64,000 nucleotides of DNA from Streptomyces roseoviridis (GCF_039535235.1 NZ_BAAAWU010000001.1:124001-188000), one strand, 5' to 3'. Numbered from the stretch's first letter, positions 50,935 through 59,914 are shown. Made by a program: numbers and translations. The notes: generated by a model not told the origin, from the letters alone.

Positions 50935-51837
50935 GTGCCCTGGCTTGTGCCGTTCTCCGGCGCGCTGCGGAAACGGGCCGGTGAGGCACTGCTGCACCGG
51001 GTCGCCGGTCCCACCGCGCACCAGAAGCGCGTCCGGATCCACGGGACTCCGGGGCCGCGCTGGTTCGGCCCGGGCCGTCCCGTACGGGTCGTGCACGCGG
51101 ACGCGTCCATGTACGTGGGCGGGCTGGCGGCGCTCCTGCTCCAGTCCCTGCACCCGGTCGCCATGGCGGCGGTCGCCGCGCACTCCGGCTTCCGGGGCGA
51201 CCCCTGGGGGCGGCTCCAGCGCACCAGCACCTTCCTGGCGACCACGACCTTCGGCACCGCCGAGGATGCCGAGCAAGCGGTGGGGCGGGTGCGCGCGGTG
51301 CACGACGTGGTCCACGGGCGGACGCCGGAGGGCGTGCCGTACCGGGCGTCCGATCCTCGGCTGCTCGCCTGGGTGCACGCGGCCGAGGCCCACTGCTTCC
51401 TTGAGGCCCACCAGCGGTACGGCAGGGCTCCGCTGGACGCGGCGGGGGCGGACGGGTACGTGGCGGACATGGCGCGGGTGGCGCGGCGACTGGGCGTGAC
51501 CGACCCGCCGGAGAGCCGAGCGGCGCTGGCGGCCGTCCTGTCCGCGTACCGCCCCGGACTCCGTGCCACCACCGCCTCGCGGGACACCGCCCGCTTCCTG
51601 CTCGCCCACCCGCCCCTGCCCTGGCCCGCCCGGCTCCCGTACGCCTTCCTCAGCGCGGCCGCGGTCGACCTCCTGCCCGCGTGGGCGAGGCCCCTGCTGG
51701 ACCTGCCGTACACCACCCGCCTGCTCCTGCCGCTCGCCCGCCCGGGCGGTCACGCGGTGGTCGCGGCGATCCGCTGGGTGACGCCACCACTCCCCCGGGG
51801 ATCGGGCGCGGCGGAAGAGCGGCCGGACCGGCAGTAG
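50935..51837 (+). CDS. MpaB-like (DUF2236) oxygenase-family protein
   Basis: Protein of 300 residues from GTG 50935. The DUF2236/MpaB region (about 45-250) has VVHADASMYVGGLAALLLQS, LHPVAMAAVAAHSGF, HAVHDVVHG-type histidines and WVHAAEAHCFLEAHQRYG, the conserved His-rich haem-binding-type core found in MpaB oxygenases. Members are haem-containing enzymes, including latex-cleaving and mycophenolic-acid-related ones; the substrate here is unknown. Two hydrophobic stretches near the C-terminus could associate with membrane. It lies after nos on the same strand. Confidence 0.82.
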   Translation: MPWLVPFSGALRKRAGEALLHRVAGPTAHQKRVRIHGTPGPRWFGPGRPVRVVHADASMYVGGLAALLLQSLHPVAMAAVAAHSGFRGDPWGRLQRTSTFLATTTFGTAEDAEQAVGRVRAVHDVVHGRTPEGVPYRASDPRLLAWVHAAEAHCFLEAHQRYGRAPLDAAGADGYVADMARVARRLGVTDPPESRAALAAVLSAYRPGLRATTASRDTARFLLAHPPLPWPARLPYAFLSAAAVDLLPAWARPLLDLPYTTRLLLPLARPGGHAVVAAIRWVTPPLPRGSGAAEERPDRQ

Positions 51838-51918
51838 GGCGCGCGGGCCACTCGGGCGGCGGCTCGGCGGCGTCGCGAGGGGCGCGGTGTCCTCGCGCTC
51901 GGGCCCGCGCTTCCCTCG

Positions 51919-52140
51919 TAGCCGTCAGGGCAGCGGGCGGGTGGGCGCGGCCCGTGGGGCTCACGGCGCGTGAGCCGGCGCGCGGTGCCGCGTAGCCCTC
52001 GGGGCGGCAGGGGGGTGGGGGCGACCCATAGGGCTCCCGACGCAGGCGCCGACGCACGGTTCCGCGTAGCCCTCGGGGCAGCAGGCGGGTGGGCGCGGCG
52101 CGTGGGTTCACAGCGCATGCGCCGACGCACGGTGCCGACG
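51919..52140. repeat. Tandem repeat array A: three 74-bp units
   Basis: Units start at 51919, 51993 and 52067, each opening TAGCCxTCxGGGCxGCxGG and ending with CGACGCACGGTGCCG-like sequence. Seventy-four is not a multiple of three, and each copy shifts frame, so the array is unlikely to encode a protein. It sits at the start of a 794-bp gene desert (51838-52631) after the MpaB-like gene. Confidence 0.8.
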
Positions 52141-52203
52141 GCGCACTTCACGGGGACGGACCGGTCCCGGCTCCCCGGGCTGGAGAGCGGACGATGCCCC
52201 TGC

Positions 52204-52530
52204 CGACCCGACCCGGTTCCCGCTCCTCCAGACCGGGCCCGGAGCCCGGCACGTACGGCGCGGCCTCGCCCCGCCGTCCGAAGGCGCCGCCACTTCCGTC
52301 CTGCCGTCATCGGCGGCCCCCGTCGCGTACCCCGCCGCGCGAGCGCACGACGCCTTTCGCCGACCCGACCCGGCTCCCGCTCCTCCAGTCCGGGCCCGGA
52401 GCCCGGCACGTACGGCGCGGCCTCGCCGCCGTCCGAAGGCGCCGCCACTTCCGCACTGCCGTCATCGGCGGACCCCGTCGCGTACCCCGCCGCGCGAGCG
52501 CACGACGCCTTTCGCCTATCCGACCCGGCT
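52204..52530. repeat. Tandem repeat array B: 157/155-bp units
   Basis: A unit beginning CGACCCGACCCGG at 52204 recurs at 52361 (157 bp later), with a partial third copy around 52516 (155 bp later). Copies differ at few positions and one 2-bp indel. Not a multiple of three, so probably non-coding. It directly follows array A, making one of the densest repeat regions of the window. Confidence 0.85.
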
Positions 52531-52631
52531 CCCGCTTCCGCGCTCAGCCGGGTCGTCCTGCCCTGCCCGGGCAACAGGCGCCGGCCCGTCGGCCGGATCA
52601 CGCGCCGGTCGGGGTACGACCGGCCGGGGCG

Positions 52632-53300
52632 TCAGCCGCGGCCGCCCCGTCGGGGGCGGCCTCCTCCCTGGCCGCCGCCCTGGCCGCGGCGGCCGGGGCG
52701 TCTGCGCGGGGAGGGCGGTCCGGAGACCGCGGGGCCGCCGGCGGCCTCCGGGGACGAGAACATCATCGGCACCGCAGGAGGGGCCGCGGGCGAGGTCGTC
52801 GGGGGGACGGGCGGAGCGGTCGTCGCTCCCCCGGCCGCCGCGGCCGCGCGGGCGGCCAGGGAGTCGTGGGAGCCAGCGGCGCCGGCCCCGGCGACCACGG
52901 TGGCGTGGGCGATCAGGGGCGCGCAAGCCTGGCAGATCTCGGCCAGCGTCCAGACCTCGGCGACGGCGGGATTGTGGATGAGGACCAGCAGGGTCCGGCC
53001 GTTGCAGGTGGCGCGGGCCGTGTGGTGGCGGCAGCCGCTGGCTCCGCAGGCGCAGTCCGCGTTCGGGCGGGGCGTGGCGAGGCGGCCGTGCGCGCGGGCG
53101 TGCTCGGCGGCGAAGACGCGCAGCGCCTGGATGTCCCTGGACCGTGCCGGCATGCGGCAGCCCGCCGTCGTGCAGGTGACCGTGGCGGAGTGGTCGGGAT
53201 GACCGGTGAGACGAACCGTCCAGGTCCTGCCTGGCACACGTGATCCGGGAAGCATGCTCAACGCGCGCGTGTCCGTTCGAGTGAGAGGGGTGTTGGCCAT
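52632..53300 (-). CDS. Cysteine-rich hypothetical protein with disordered C-terminus
   Basis: Protein of 222 residues from ATG 53300 (GGGG then a short AT-rich gap before). The first 115 residues have several Cys/His groups (CTTAGCRM, CACGASGCRHH, ICQACAPL), a layout that could bind zinc, with strips RDIQALRVFAAEHARAHGRL and LLVLIHNPAVAEVW. The remainder (about 130-222) is Ala/Pro/Gly/Arg-rich and ends RPRRGGRG, probably disordered and able to bind nucleic acid. The family is not recognised with certainty. Upstream on the same strand is the MMPL gene. Confidence 0.7.
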   Translation of the reverse strand: MANTPLTRTDTRALSMLPGSRVPGRTWTVRLTGHPDHSATVTCTTAGCRMPARSRDIQALRVFAAEHARAHGRLATPRPNADCACGASGCRHHTARATCNGRTLLVLIHNPAVAEVWTLAEICQACAPLIAHATVVAGAGAAGSHDSLAARAAAAAGGATTAPPVPPTTSPAAPPAVPMMFSSPEAAGGPAVSGPPSPRRRPGRRGQGGGQGGGRPRRGGRG

Positions 53301-53428
53301 GGTTTTACCCCGTTGGCGGCGAAGGTTCACATCCGGGTCCCGGTTCCCGGCGCGTTCGGCCGAACCCGGTCCCCCGCCGGCGGCCCGGTGGCCGTCGGCG
53401 GGGGCCGTGCCGCGGTGGGCGCGGCCGG

Positions 53429-55675
53429 TCAGGCGCGGCGGTCCGGCGCCCCCGGCCACCACACGCGCGGCCCGATGTCCCGTACGAGGGCGGGCACCAG
53501 CAGGGAGCGCACGACGAGGGTGTCCAGCAGGACGCCGAAGGCCACGATGAAGGCGATCTGCACGAGGAACGCGAGCGGGATGACGCCGAGCGCGGCGAAG
53601 GTGGCCGCCAGTACGACCCCGGCGGAGGTAATGACGCCGCCCGTCGCGAGCAGTCCGCGGCGCACGCCCTCACGGGTGCCGTGCGCCATGGTCTCCTCGC
53701 GGACCCTGGACATCAGGAAGATGTTGTAGTCGACGCCGAGGGCCACCAGGAACACGAACCCGTAGAGGGGGACCGCGGGATCGGTGCCGGTGAAGCCGAG
53801 GACGTGGTGGAAGACCAAGGCCGAGACGCCCAGCGTGGCGGCGAAGTTGAGGGCGACCGTGGCGACGAGGAGCACGGGGAGCAGCAGTGAGCGGAGCAGT
53901 CCGACGAGGATCACGAGGATGATCGCGAGGACCACGGGCACGATGAGCAGCCGGTCGCGCTCGGCGGTCCGCCGGGTGTCGTACTGCTGGGCGGTGTAGC
54001 CGCCCACCAGCGCGTCCGCCTCGGGCACGGAGTGCAGTGCGGTGCGCAGGCGGGCGACGGTGTCCTTGGCGGCGTCGCTGTCGGCGGCGTCCTCGAGGGT
54101 GACGTCGACGCGGACGCGCCCGTCGGCGACCAGGGGTTCGCCCGGTCGTCCGGGGCCGCCGGTGGTGAGGACGGCGGCGGAGTCGACGCCCTCGACGCCT
54201 GCCGCGACGGACCGCACCTCGGTGGCGGAACGGGCGTCGGCGATCACGATGGCGGGGTTGCCCGCGCCTCCCGGGAAGTGCTCGCCGAGCTGCCGTTGCG
54301 CGGTGACGGACGGGGCGTCCTTGACGAAGATCTCGTCGAGGGGCACTCCGCGGGAGTCGAGGGTCGGGGCGAAGGCGGCGCAGGCGAGGAGCGCGGCGAG
54401 CGTCCAGGCCCACACCGGGCGGGGCGCACGGTCGACCAGGGCCGCCACGCGGCGCCACACGGTGTGGGCGTCGCCGAGCGCGTCCGCGTCGGTGTCCGGG
54501 TGGGTGTCCCGGCCGGTGTCCGGGTGGGTGTCCCGGCCGGTGTCCGAGCGACTGTCTCGGCCCGTCTCAGGGCGAGTGGACACCGTCACCGTGCCGCTGG
54601 AGGTCGTCCCCGGGCGAGTGGTTGTGGTCGCCTCCGGGCGGGCGGGTGCCGTCTTCGGGCGGGCGGGCCAGTAGGCGGCGCGGCCGAGGAGCACCAGGAC
54701 GGCGGGGAGGAAGGTCAGGGCGCCGAGTACGGCGCAGACGATGCCGATGGCGCCGACCGGGCCGAGGGCGCGGTTGTTGGTGAGGTCGCTGAGGAGGAGG
54801 GCGAGCAGGCCGAGTCCGACGGTCGCCGCGCTCGCCGCGACGGGGCCCGCGGTCTGCCGCAGAGCGGCGCGCATGGCGGGGAAGCGGTCGCCGTCGCGCC
54901 TGCCGAGCTCCTCCCGGTAGCGGACGGCGAGGAGCAGGGCGTAGTCCGTGGCGGCGCCGATGACCAGGATGGACAGGATGCCCTGCACCTGGCCGTCGAC
55001 GCGGACGACGTCGTGGTCGGCGAGGACGTAGACGACGGCACAGGCCAGGCCGAGCGAGAACACCGCGCCGAGGATGATCATCAGCGGCAGCAGGACGCTC
55101 CGGTACACCAGCAGCAGGATGACCAGGACGGTCGCGAGCGCCACTCCGAGCAGCAGGCCGTCGATGCCGGCGAAGGCGTCGGAGAGGTCGGCCTGGGTGG
55201 CGGCGGGGCCGCCGACGTGGGCGTCGGTGCCGGGCACGGTCGCCGCGGCGGCGCGGATCTCGTCGAGGGCCGGGGCGAGGCCGTCGCCGAGGCCGGGGCG
55301 GAGCGGGACGACGCCGCGGAGGGCCTGTCCGTCCTCGGAGGGCAGGGCGGGCGAGGGGGCTTCGACGACACCGGGCCGTCCCTCGAGGGAGGCGAGGGCG
55401 CGGGTGGCGGCCGCGGCGGCGGAGGGGTCGAGGCGCTCGCCGTCCTTCGAGGTCCAGACGACCAGAGCGGGGAGGGACTCCTCCTGGCGGAAGGACTTCT
55501 GGGCCTCCAGGACCTTGGTCGACTCGGCGCTGCGGGGCAGGAAGGCCGCCTGGTCGTTGGTCGCGACCTCGCCGAGCCTGCCGGCGAAGGGGCCGAGGCC
55601 CGCCCCGATGGCGAGCCAGACGACGAGGAGCAGCAGTGGCAGCACGCGGCGGGCCCAGGACGGGGGTGAGGACAT
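53429..55675 (-). CDS. MMPL-family RND-type exporter
   Basis: Protein of 748 residues from ATG 55675 (GGGAG five bases before). It shows the two-fold RND plan: a first TM segment near the N-terminus, a large outer domain (about 35-165), TMs at about 170-340, a cytoplasmic linker with a repeated GRDTHPDT-type stretch (about 385-415) and a second half with an outer domain (about 450-570) and five further TMs. The conserved VQGILSILVIGAATDYALLL and FVFLVALGVDYNIFL strips are the proton-relay GxxxDY sites. Such pumps move lipids or drugs. A MarR regulator gene lies upstream, with an operator-like palindrome between. Confidence 0.9.
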   Translation of the reverse strand: MSSPPSWARRVLPLLLLVVWLAIGAGLGPFAGRLGEVATNDQAAFLPRSAESTKVLEAQKSFRQEESLPALVVWTSKDGERLDPSAAAAATRALASLEGRPGVVEAPSPALPSEDGQALRGVVPLRPGLGDGLAPALDEIRAAAATVPGTDAHVGGPAATQADLSDAFAGIDGLLLGVALATVLVILLLVYRSVLLPLMIILGAVFSLGLACAVVYVLADHDVVRVDGQVQGILSILVIGAATDYALLLAVRYREELGRRDGDRFPAMRAALRQTAGPVAASAATVGLGLLALLLSDLTNNRALGPVGAIGIVCAVLGALTFLPAVLVLLGRAAYWPARPKTAPARPEATTTTRPGTTSSGTVTVSTRPETGRDSRSDTGRDTHPDTGRDTHPDTDADALGDAHTVWRRVAALVDRAPRPVWAWTLAALLACAAFAPTLDSRGVPLDEIFVKDAPSVTAQRQLGEHFPGGAGNPAIVIADARSATEVRSVAAGVEGVDSAAVLTTGGPGRPGEPLVADGRVRVDVTLEDAADSDAAKDTVARLRTALHSVPEADALVGGYTAQQYDTRRTAERDRLLIVPVVLAIILVILVGLLRSLLLPVLLVATVALNFAATLGVSALVFHHVLGFTGTDPAVPLYGFVFLVALGVDYNIFLMSRVREETMAHGTREGVRRGLLATGGVITSAGVVLAATFAALGVIPLAFLVQIAFIVAFGVLLDTLVVRSLLVPALVRDIGPRVWWPGAPDRRA

Positions 55676-55711
55676 GGAAACTCCCGGAGCGATTATCTCA
55701 GCGGTAAATAA

Positions 55712-55726
55712 TCTCAATGATTGAGA
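55712..55726. promoter_or_regulatory. MarR-type operator in front of the MMPL gene
   Basis: TCTCAA-TGA-TTGAGA is a perfect inverted repeat with 6-bp arms inside an AT-rich patch, 37 bp before the MMPL start at 55675 and downstream of the MarR stop. TTGAGA/TCTCAA-type sites are typical of MarR-family regulators. It probably controls the exporter. Confidence 0.7.
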
Positions 55727-55809
55727 GATATTGAAGCACGGGCTCCTCCGGGACGACTTCATCGGCACGGCTCCGGGCGCGCCGGGTGCCGGGCGCCGGG
55801 TGCCGCGGG

Positions 55810-56304
55810 TCAGCGCCTCGGCACCCGCAGATCACCGAGTTCGGCGTTGAGGGCGTCCAGATAGCGCTGGACGACGGCGAGTTCGGCCTCGTCGAACCGG
55901 GCGCGGGTGCGCTCGGCGGCCTGGGCCAGCGGCAGGAAGTAGCTGCGCGCGACGGCCCGGGCGTCCTGTACGTAGTGCACGTGCACGACGCGGCGGTCCG
56001 CGCTGTCCCGCGTCCGCCGGATGTGTCCGGCCTTCTCCAGCCGGTCCAGACAGGCCGTCACGGCTCCGGAGGTCAGGCCCAGATGCTCCCGCAGCATTCC
56101 CGGGGTCGGCGGGTCGGCGCTGTCCAGCACGAAGGACAGCGCCGAGACGTCGGTGGGGTGCAGCCCCTGGGCCAGGGCGAAGCCGTGGGAGAGCCGGTTG
56201 ACCTCGGCGATCGTGCGCCGCAGCGCGACGGCGAACCTCTGCAGGTCCGCCGGGGGGCTCCCGGCGCTGTTCGCTTCGACGTCGTTCTCCTGTCCGCTGG
56301 CCAC
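55810..56304 (-). CDS. MarR-family transcriptional regulator
   Basis: Protein of 164 residues from GTG 56304. The winged helix-turn-helix is at about 55-115 (TPGMLREHLGLTSGAVTACLDRLEKAGHIRR, then DRRVVHVHYV), flanked by dimerisation helices; the first is RFAVALRRTIAEVNRLSHGF. It belongs to the ligand-responsive MarR class and likely represses the downstream MMPL exporter on the same strand. A CACGTG palindrome overlaps its own start. Confidence 0.9.
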   Translation of the reverse strand: MASGQENDVEANSAGSPPADLQRFAVALRRTIAEVNRLSHGFALAQGLHPTDVSALSFVLDSADPPTPGMLREHLGLTSGAVTACLDRLEKAGHIRRTRDSADRRVVHVHYVQDARAVARSYFLPLAQAAERTRARFDEAELAVVQRYLDALNAELGDLRVPRR

Positions 56305-56352
56305 GTGACCAGCGTATACACACCCGCGGGACGGCCGGGACGGCCCGCCCGC

Positions 56353-57342
56353 TCAGACGGTGTCCGCCGGATACCGGACTCCGATGCGCTCGCGTACGGC
56401 GTCCAGGGTCCGCATGACGGCCAGGGTGCCGTCCAGGGGGACCAGGGGCGACTCGGTCTCGCCGGCCCTGAGGCAGCGCATGACCTCGGCCGCCTCGTAC
56501 TGGAAGCCGGCGCGTCGTCCCGGCACGGTGAACTCCTCCGGTTCGCGGCCGTCGCGGTGGAGCACGAAGCCCTCCGGACAGAAGAAGCCGCGCGGCACCT
56601 CGATCCGTCCCGTGGTGCCGGTGACCGAGGCGGTCAGCGGCGTGTCGGCCACGAGGGAGCAGGAGAGCAGGGCCGTGGCCCCGGAGTCCCAGCCGAGCAG
56701 CACGCCCGTGTTGAGGTCGACGCCCTCGGGCGAGAGGAGCGCGTCGGCGTGGACGCGGTCGGGCTCGCCGAGGAGCAGTTGGGCGAAGGAGACCGGGTAC
56801 ACACCGAGGTCGAGCAGGGCACCGCCGCCGGCGGCCGGGTCACGCAGCCGGTGGTCGGGGGCGAAGGGACCCTCGAGGCCGAAGTCCGCGTGGATCGTGC
56901 GGACCTCGCCGATGGCCCCGTCGGCGACGAGCCGGGCCAGTTCCCGGACGACGGGGTTGCAGTACATCCACATGGCCTCCATGAGGAACAGTCCGCGCCG
57001 GCGGGCGAGCGCGACGAGTTCCGCGGCCTCGCGGGCGTTCAGGGTGAAGGGCTTCTCGCACAGGACGGCCCGGCCGTTGTCCAGGCACAGCTCCACCGCG
57101 GCCCGGTGCGCGGAGTGCGGCGTCGCCACGTAGACGACGTCGACGTCGGTGTCGGCGGCGAGCTCCGCCCAGTCCCCGTACGCCCTCGGTATGCCGAACC
57201 GCTCGGCGAACGCCTTGGCCGACGCGGTGCTCCGTGAGCCCACGGCGACGACCTCGGCGTCCGGCATCTCCAGCAGATCGGCCGTGAAGGAGGCCGCGAT
57301 GCCTCCCGTGGCCAGTACACCCCACCGTACGGTCGCGCTCAC
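56353..57342 (-). CDS. Gfo/Idh/MocA-family NAD(P)-dependent oxidoreductase
   Basis: Protein of 329 residues from GTG 57342 (GGGAGA six bases before; GTG 57354 is an alternative). A Rossmann N-terminus (RWGVLATGGIAASFTADLL, VVAVGSRSTASAKAFAERFG, TPHSAHRAAVELCLDNGRA) with the catalytic EKPFTLNAREA lysine motif (about residue 96) is followed by the C-terminal half (RLRDPAAGGGALLDLGVYPV). Members oxidise or reduce sugars, inositols or related alcohols. Cytoplasmic; substrate not readable. It is divergent from ectA across a 392-bp spacer. Confidence 0.9.
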   Translation of the reverse strand: MSATVRWGVLATGGIAASFTADLLEMPDAEVVAVGSRSTASAKAFAERFGIPRAYGDWAELAADTDVDVVYVATPHSAHRAAVELCLDNGRAVLCEKPFTLNAREAAELVALARRRGLFLMEAMWMYCNPVVRELARLVADGAIGEVRTIHADFGLEGPFAPDHRLRDPAAGGGALLDLGVYPVSFAQLLLGEPDRVHADALLSPEGVDLNTGVLLGWDSGATALLSCSLVADTPLTASVTGTTGRIEVPRGFFCPEGFVLHRDGREPEEFTVPGRRAGFQYEAAEVMRCLRAGETESPLVPLDGTLAVMRTLDAVRERIGVRYPADTV

Positions 57343-57734
57343 GCCGTCTCCCACCCTCTGTCGCCCACGGACGCCGGCACCGAAGGTGCGGCCGCTGCGG
57401 AGCCTAGAGGCGGGCGAACTCCCGCGACAGGGCCGCCCATTCCTCGGACAGCGGACTCATCCGCCGCGCGAACACCTACACCTGACCGGACGGGGCGGCT
57501 TCAAACGCGAAAGAGGTGAGGGTCTCACGGATCGGAGAGGAGCAGGTCACGCACCTCCAGGCCGTTATCCATCCGTTATAAACGGACACTTTGTGGCCTT
57601 ATCGCCCGAATTGCAGGGGTGGAAGTGACGGACTTTCCCGCCGCGTCCCGTTCCCGCACCTATCGCAACCCCGCCTCCGGCACAACCCCGCCGCACCAGG
57701 AAGTTCGTGGAATCGATAGGTAGCTTCGGCGCCC
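57343..57734. promoter_or_regulatory. Divergent Gfo/ectA spacer with inverted repeats
   Basis: This 392-bp region has CCGTT-ATA-AACGG at 57573-57585 (perfect 5-bp arms, AT-rich core). It also has CCTATCG at 57659-57665 whose complement CGATAGG lies at 57714-57720, 15 bp before the ectA start. Either could mark the ectoine promoter region, but I see no clear -10/-35 pair. No gene is supported inside. Confidence 0.5.
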
Positions 57735-58277
57735 ATGACCACAGCGCACGTTGCAGAAGTGACAACACGAGGTGCCGGTGTCGACATCGGACCGGCCGAG
57801 GTGACGGACGGCGCCGACCTCTGGCGGCTCGCCCGCGACGCGGGGGACCTGGACGTCAACTCGCCCTACAGCTACCTGCTGTGGTGCCGTGACTTCGCCG
57901 GCACGACCGCGGTCGCCCGGGACGCGTCCGGGCGGGCGGTCGGCTTCGTCACCGGCTACCTGCGGCCCGAGGCACCGGGAACGCTCTTCGTCTGGCAGGT
58001 GGCCGTGGATGGTTCGCACCGCGGAACCGGGGTAGCGGGAGCACTGCTCGACGCTCTGTCCGCCCGAGTGGCGGCCGAGCACGGGCCGATCCGGCTCGAG
58101 GCGACCGTCACTCCGGGGAACGTGGCCTCCGACCGGCTGTTCCGTTCCTACGCGCGTCGGCACGGCGCCACCGTGACCCGGGAGGTGCTGTTCCCGTCCG
58201 ACGCGTTCCCTGACGCGCCCGACGCGGGTGGCGGCCACGAGCCGGAGGTGCTCTACCGGATCGGCCCCCCGGCGTAG
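57735..58277 (+). CDS. ectA: L-2,4-diaminobutyrate acetyltransferase
   Basis: Protein of 180 residues from ATG 57735. It is a GNAT enzyme with the EctA pattern: [36 protein letters not shown], the acetyl-CoA motif [18 protein letters not shown] and [12 protein letters not shown]. It acetylates the gamma-amino group of L-2,4-diaminobutyrate, the second step of ectoine synthesis. First gene of a four-gene set in the standard order ectA-ectB-ectC-ectD. The promoter region lies upstream in a 392-bp spacer; no strong ribosome site is visible. Confidence 0.96.
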   Translation: MTTAHVAEVTTRGAGVDIGPAEVTDGADLWRLARDAGDLDVNSPYSYLLWCRDFAGTTAVARDASGRAVGFVTGYLRPEAPGTLFVWQVAVDGSHRGTGVAGALLDALSARVAAEHGPIRLEATVTPGNVASDRLFRSYARRHGATVTREVLFPSDAFPDAPDAGGGHEPEVLYRIGPPA

Positions 58278-58433
58278 CGCGCGCCGGACACCTTGAGCCG
58301 TCGCCGACGCCCGGCCGACCGGCTGAGGACACCGAACGAGAACACCGACCGCGCACACCGAACGAGCACTCGGACCGGAACAGCGACCGAGCACTGCGCA
58401 CGAGAACACCGAAAACCGAGAACCGGGAGAACC
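58278..58433 (+). repeat. Degenerate repeat leader in front of ectB
   Basis: The 156-bp ectA-ectB gap contains several GAACACCGA and ACCGAACGAG copies (about 58329-58420), AT-richer than the flanks, ending in the GGGAGAACC ribosome site of ectB. It may be a repeat-rich leader that tunes ectB expression; no gene is supported. Confidence 0.45.
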
Positions 58434-59720
58434 GTGACCACCCTCACCGACACCGCCCCGTCCGTCTTCGAGACCGTCGAATCCGAGGTGCGCAGCTACT
58501 GCCGTGCCTGGCCCGTGGTCTTCGAGCAGGCCCGCGGGAGCCGGCTGTACGACGAGCACGGGCGCCCCTTCCTCGACTTCTTCGCCGGAGCGGGCTCCCT
58601 GAACTACGGCCACAACAACCCGGTGCTCAAGCGGGCGCTCCTCGACTACCTGGCGGACGACGGCATCACCCACGGGCTCGACATGTCGACCACCGCCAAA
58701 CGCGACTTCCTGGAGACCTTCCGCTCCACGGTCCTGGAGCCGCGCGCCCTGCCGTACAAGGTGATGTTCCCCGGCCCGACCGGCACCAACGCCGTGGAGG
58801 CCGCGCTGAAGCTGGCCCGCAAGGTCACCGGCCGCAAGACCGTCGTCTCCTTCACCAACGCCTTCCACGGCATGTCGCTCGGCTCGCTCGCCGTCACCGG
58901 CAACGCCGCCAAGCGGGCCGGGGCGGGCGTGCCGCTCACCCACACCACGCAGATGCCCTTCGACCACTACCTGGACGACCAGGTGCCGGACTTCCTGTGG
59001 TTCGAGCGGCTCCTGTCCGACTCCGGCTCCGGCCTCGACCACCCGGCCGCCGTGATCGTCGAGACCGTGCAGGGCGAGGGCGGCATCAACGTCGCCCGGG
59101 CCGAGTGGCTGCGCGGCCTCGCGGACCTGTGCCGGCGGCACGAGATGCTGCTGATCGTCGACGACATCCAGATGGGCTGCGGCCGCACCGGCGACTTCTT
59201 CTCCTTCGAGGAGGCGGGCATCACGCCCGACATCGTCACCCTGTCCAAGTCCATCAGCGGCTACGGCCTGCCCATGGCGCTGTGCCTCTTCCGGCCCGAG
59301 CTCGACGTGTGGCAGCCGGGCGAGCACAACGGCACCTTCCGCGGGAACAACCCGGCGTTCGTCACCGCGACCGCCGCGCTCGACGCGTACTGGCGCGACG
59401 GCACCCTGCGCGAGCGTACCCTCGCCCGGGCCGGCCGCGTCGAGCGCGCCCTCGGCGACCTGTGCGGCGAGGACGGCCGGACGGCCGTCTCGTACCGCGG
59501 CCGGGGACTGGTGTGGGGCCTGGAGTTCACCGACGGCGAGCGGGCCGAGGCCGTGTGCCGGCGGGCCTTCGAGCTGGGGCTGCTCCTGGAGACCTCGGGA
59601 CCGCGCGGCGAGGTCGTGAAGCTGCTGCCGCCGCTGACCGCGACGGACGACGAACTCGACGAGGGGCTCGGGATCCTGGCCCGCTCCGTCCGCCACGCGG
59701 CCGACCGCGTCGCGGTCTGA
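58434..59720 (+). CDS. ectB: Diaminobutyrate-2-oxoglutarate transaminase
   Basis: Protein of 428 residues from GTG 58434 with GGGAGA four bases before. A class III PLP aminotransferase with the EctB features: [20 protein letters not shown] at the start, [37 protein letters not shown] and the PLP-lysine strip [14 protein letters not shown]. It makes L-2,4-diaminobutyrate from aspartate semialdehyde with glutamate, the first step of ectoine synthesis. Normal family length (about 420-430). Confidence 0.96.
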   Translation: MTTLTDTAPSVFETVESEVRSYCRAWPVVFEQARGSRLYDEHGRPFLDFFAGAGSLNYGHNNPVLKRALLDYLADDGITHGLDMSTTAKRDFLETFRSTVLEPRALPYKVMFPGPTGTNAVEAALKLARKVTGRKTVVSFTNAFHGMSLGSLAVTGNAAKRAGAGVPLTHTTQMPFDHYLDDQVPDFLWFERLLSDSGSGLDHPAAVIVETVQGEGGINVARAEWLRGLADLCRRHEMLLIVDDIQMGCGRTGDFFSFEEAGITPDIVTLSKSISGYGLPMALCLFRPELDVWQPGEHNGTFRGNNPAFVTATAALDAYWRDGTLRERTLARAGRVERALGDLCGEDGRTAVSYRGRGLVWGLEFTDGERAEAVCRRAFELGLLLETSGPRGEVVKLLPPLTATDDELDEGLGILARSVRHAADRVAV

Positions 59721-59785
59721 CCCGCCACCGCCGACAACCCGCCTCCTCCGCCCCGGCCCCCGCCGACAGACGTCCGCCGACAGAC

Positions 59786-59841
59786 GTCCGGCGTCCGGCG
59801 TCCGGCGTCCGGCGTCCGGCGTCCGGCGTCCGGCGTCCGGC
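59786..59841. repeat. Eight perfect 7-bp repeats between ectB and ectC
   Basis: GTCCGGC occurs eight times in a row from 59786 to 59841 inside the 194-bp gap, preceded by degenerate copies. It is a typical slipped-strand minisatellite and may vary in copy number between strains. No gene is supported in the gap. Confidence 0.9.
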
Positions 59842-59914
59842 GTGCAACGTCCGACGCCCGGCACCCGACGCACGGCGCACGGCGTACGGCCCTGACCAAC
59901 GAAAGGTCCGCACC

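Noticed and set aside
54470..54560. Tandem GGTGTCCGGGTG repeats in the MMPL gene as a separate element
   Set aside because: They encode the in-frame GRDTHPDT linker of the exporter, so they are part of the gene.
59700..59900. RRPASGV-type repeat peptide encoded across the ectB-ectC gap
   Set aside because: This is translation of the 7-bp minisatellite in one frame of a longer shadow; there is no start or ribosome site.
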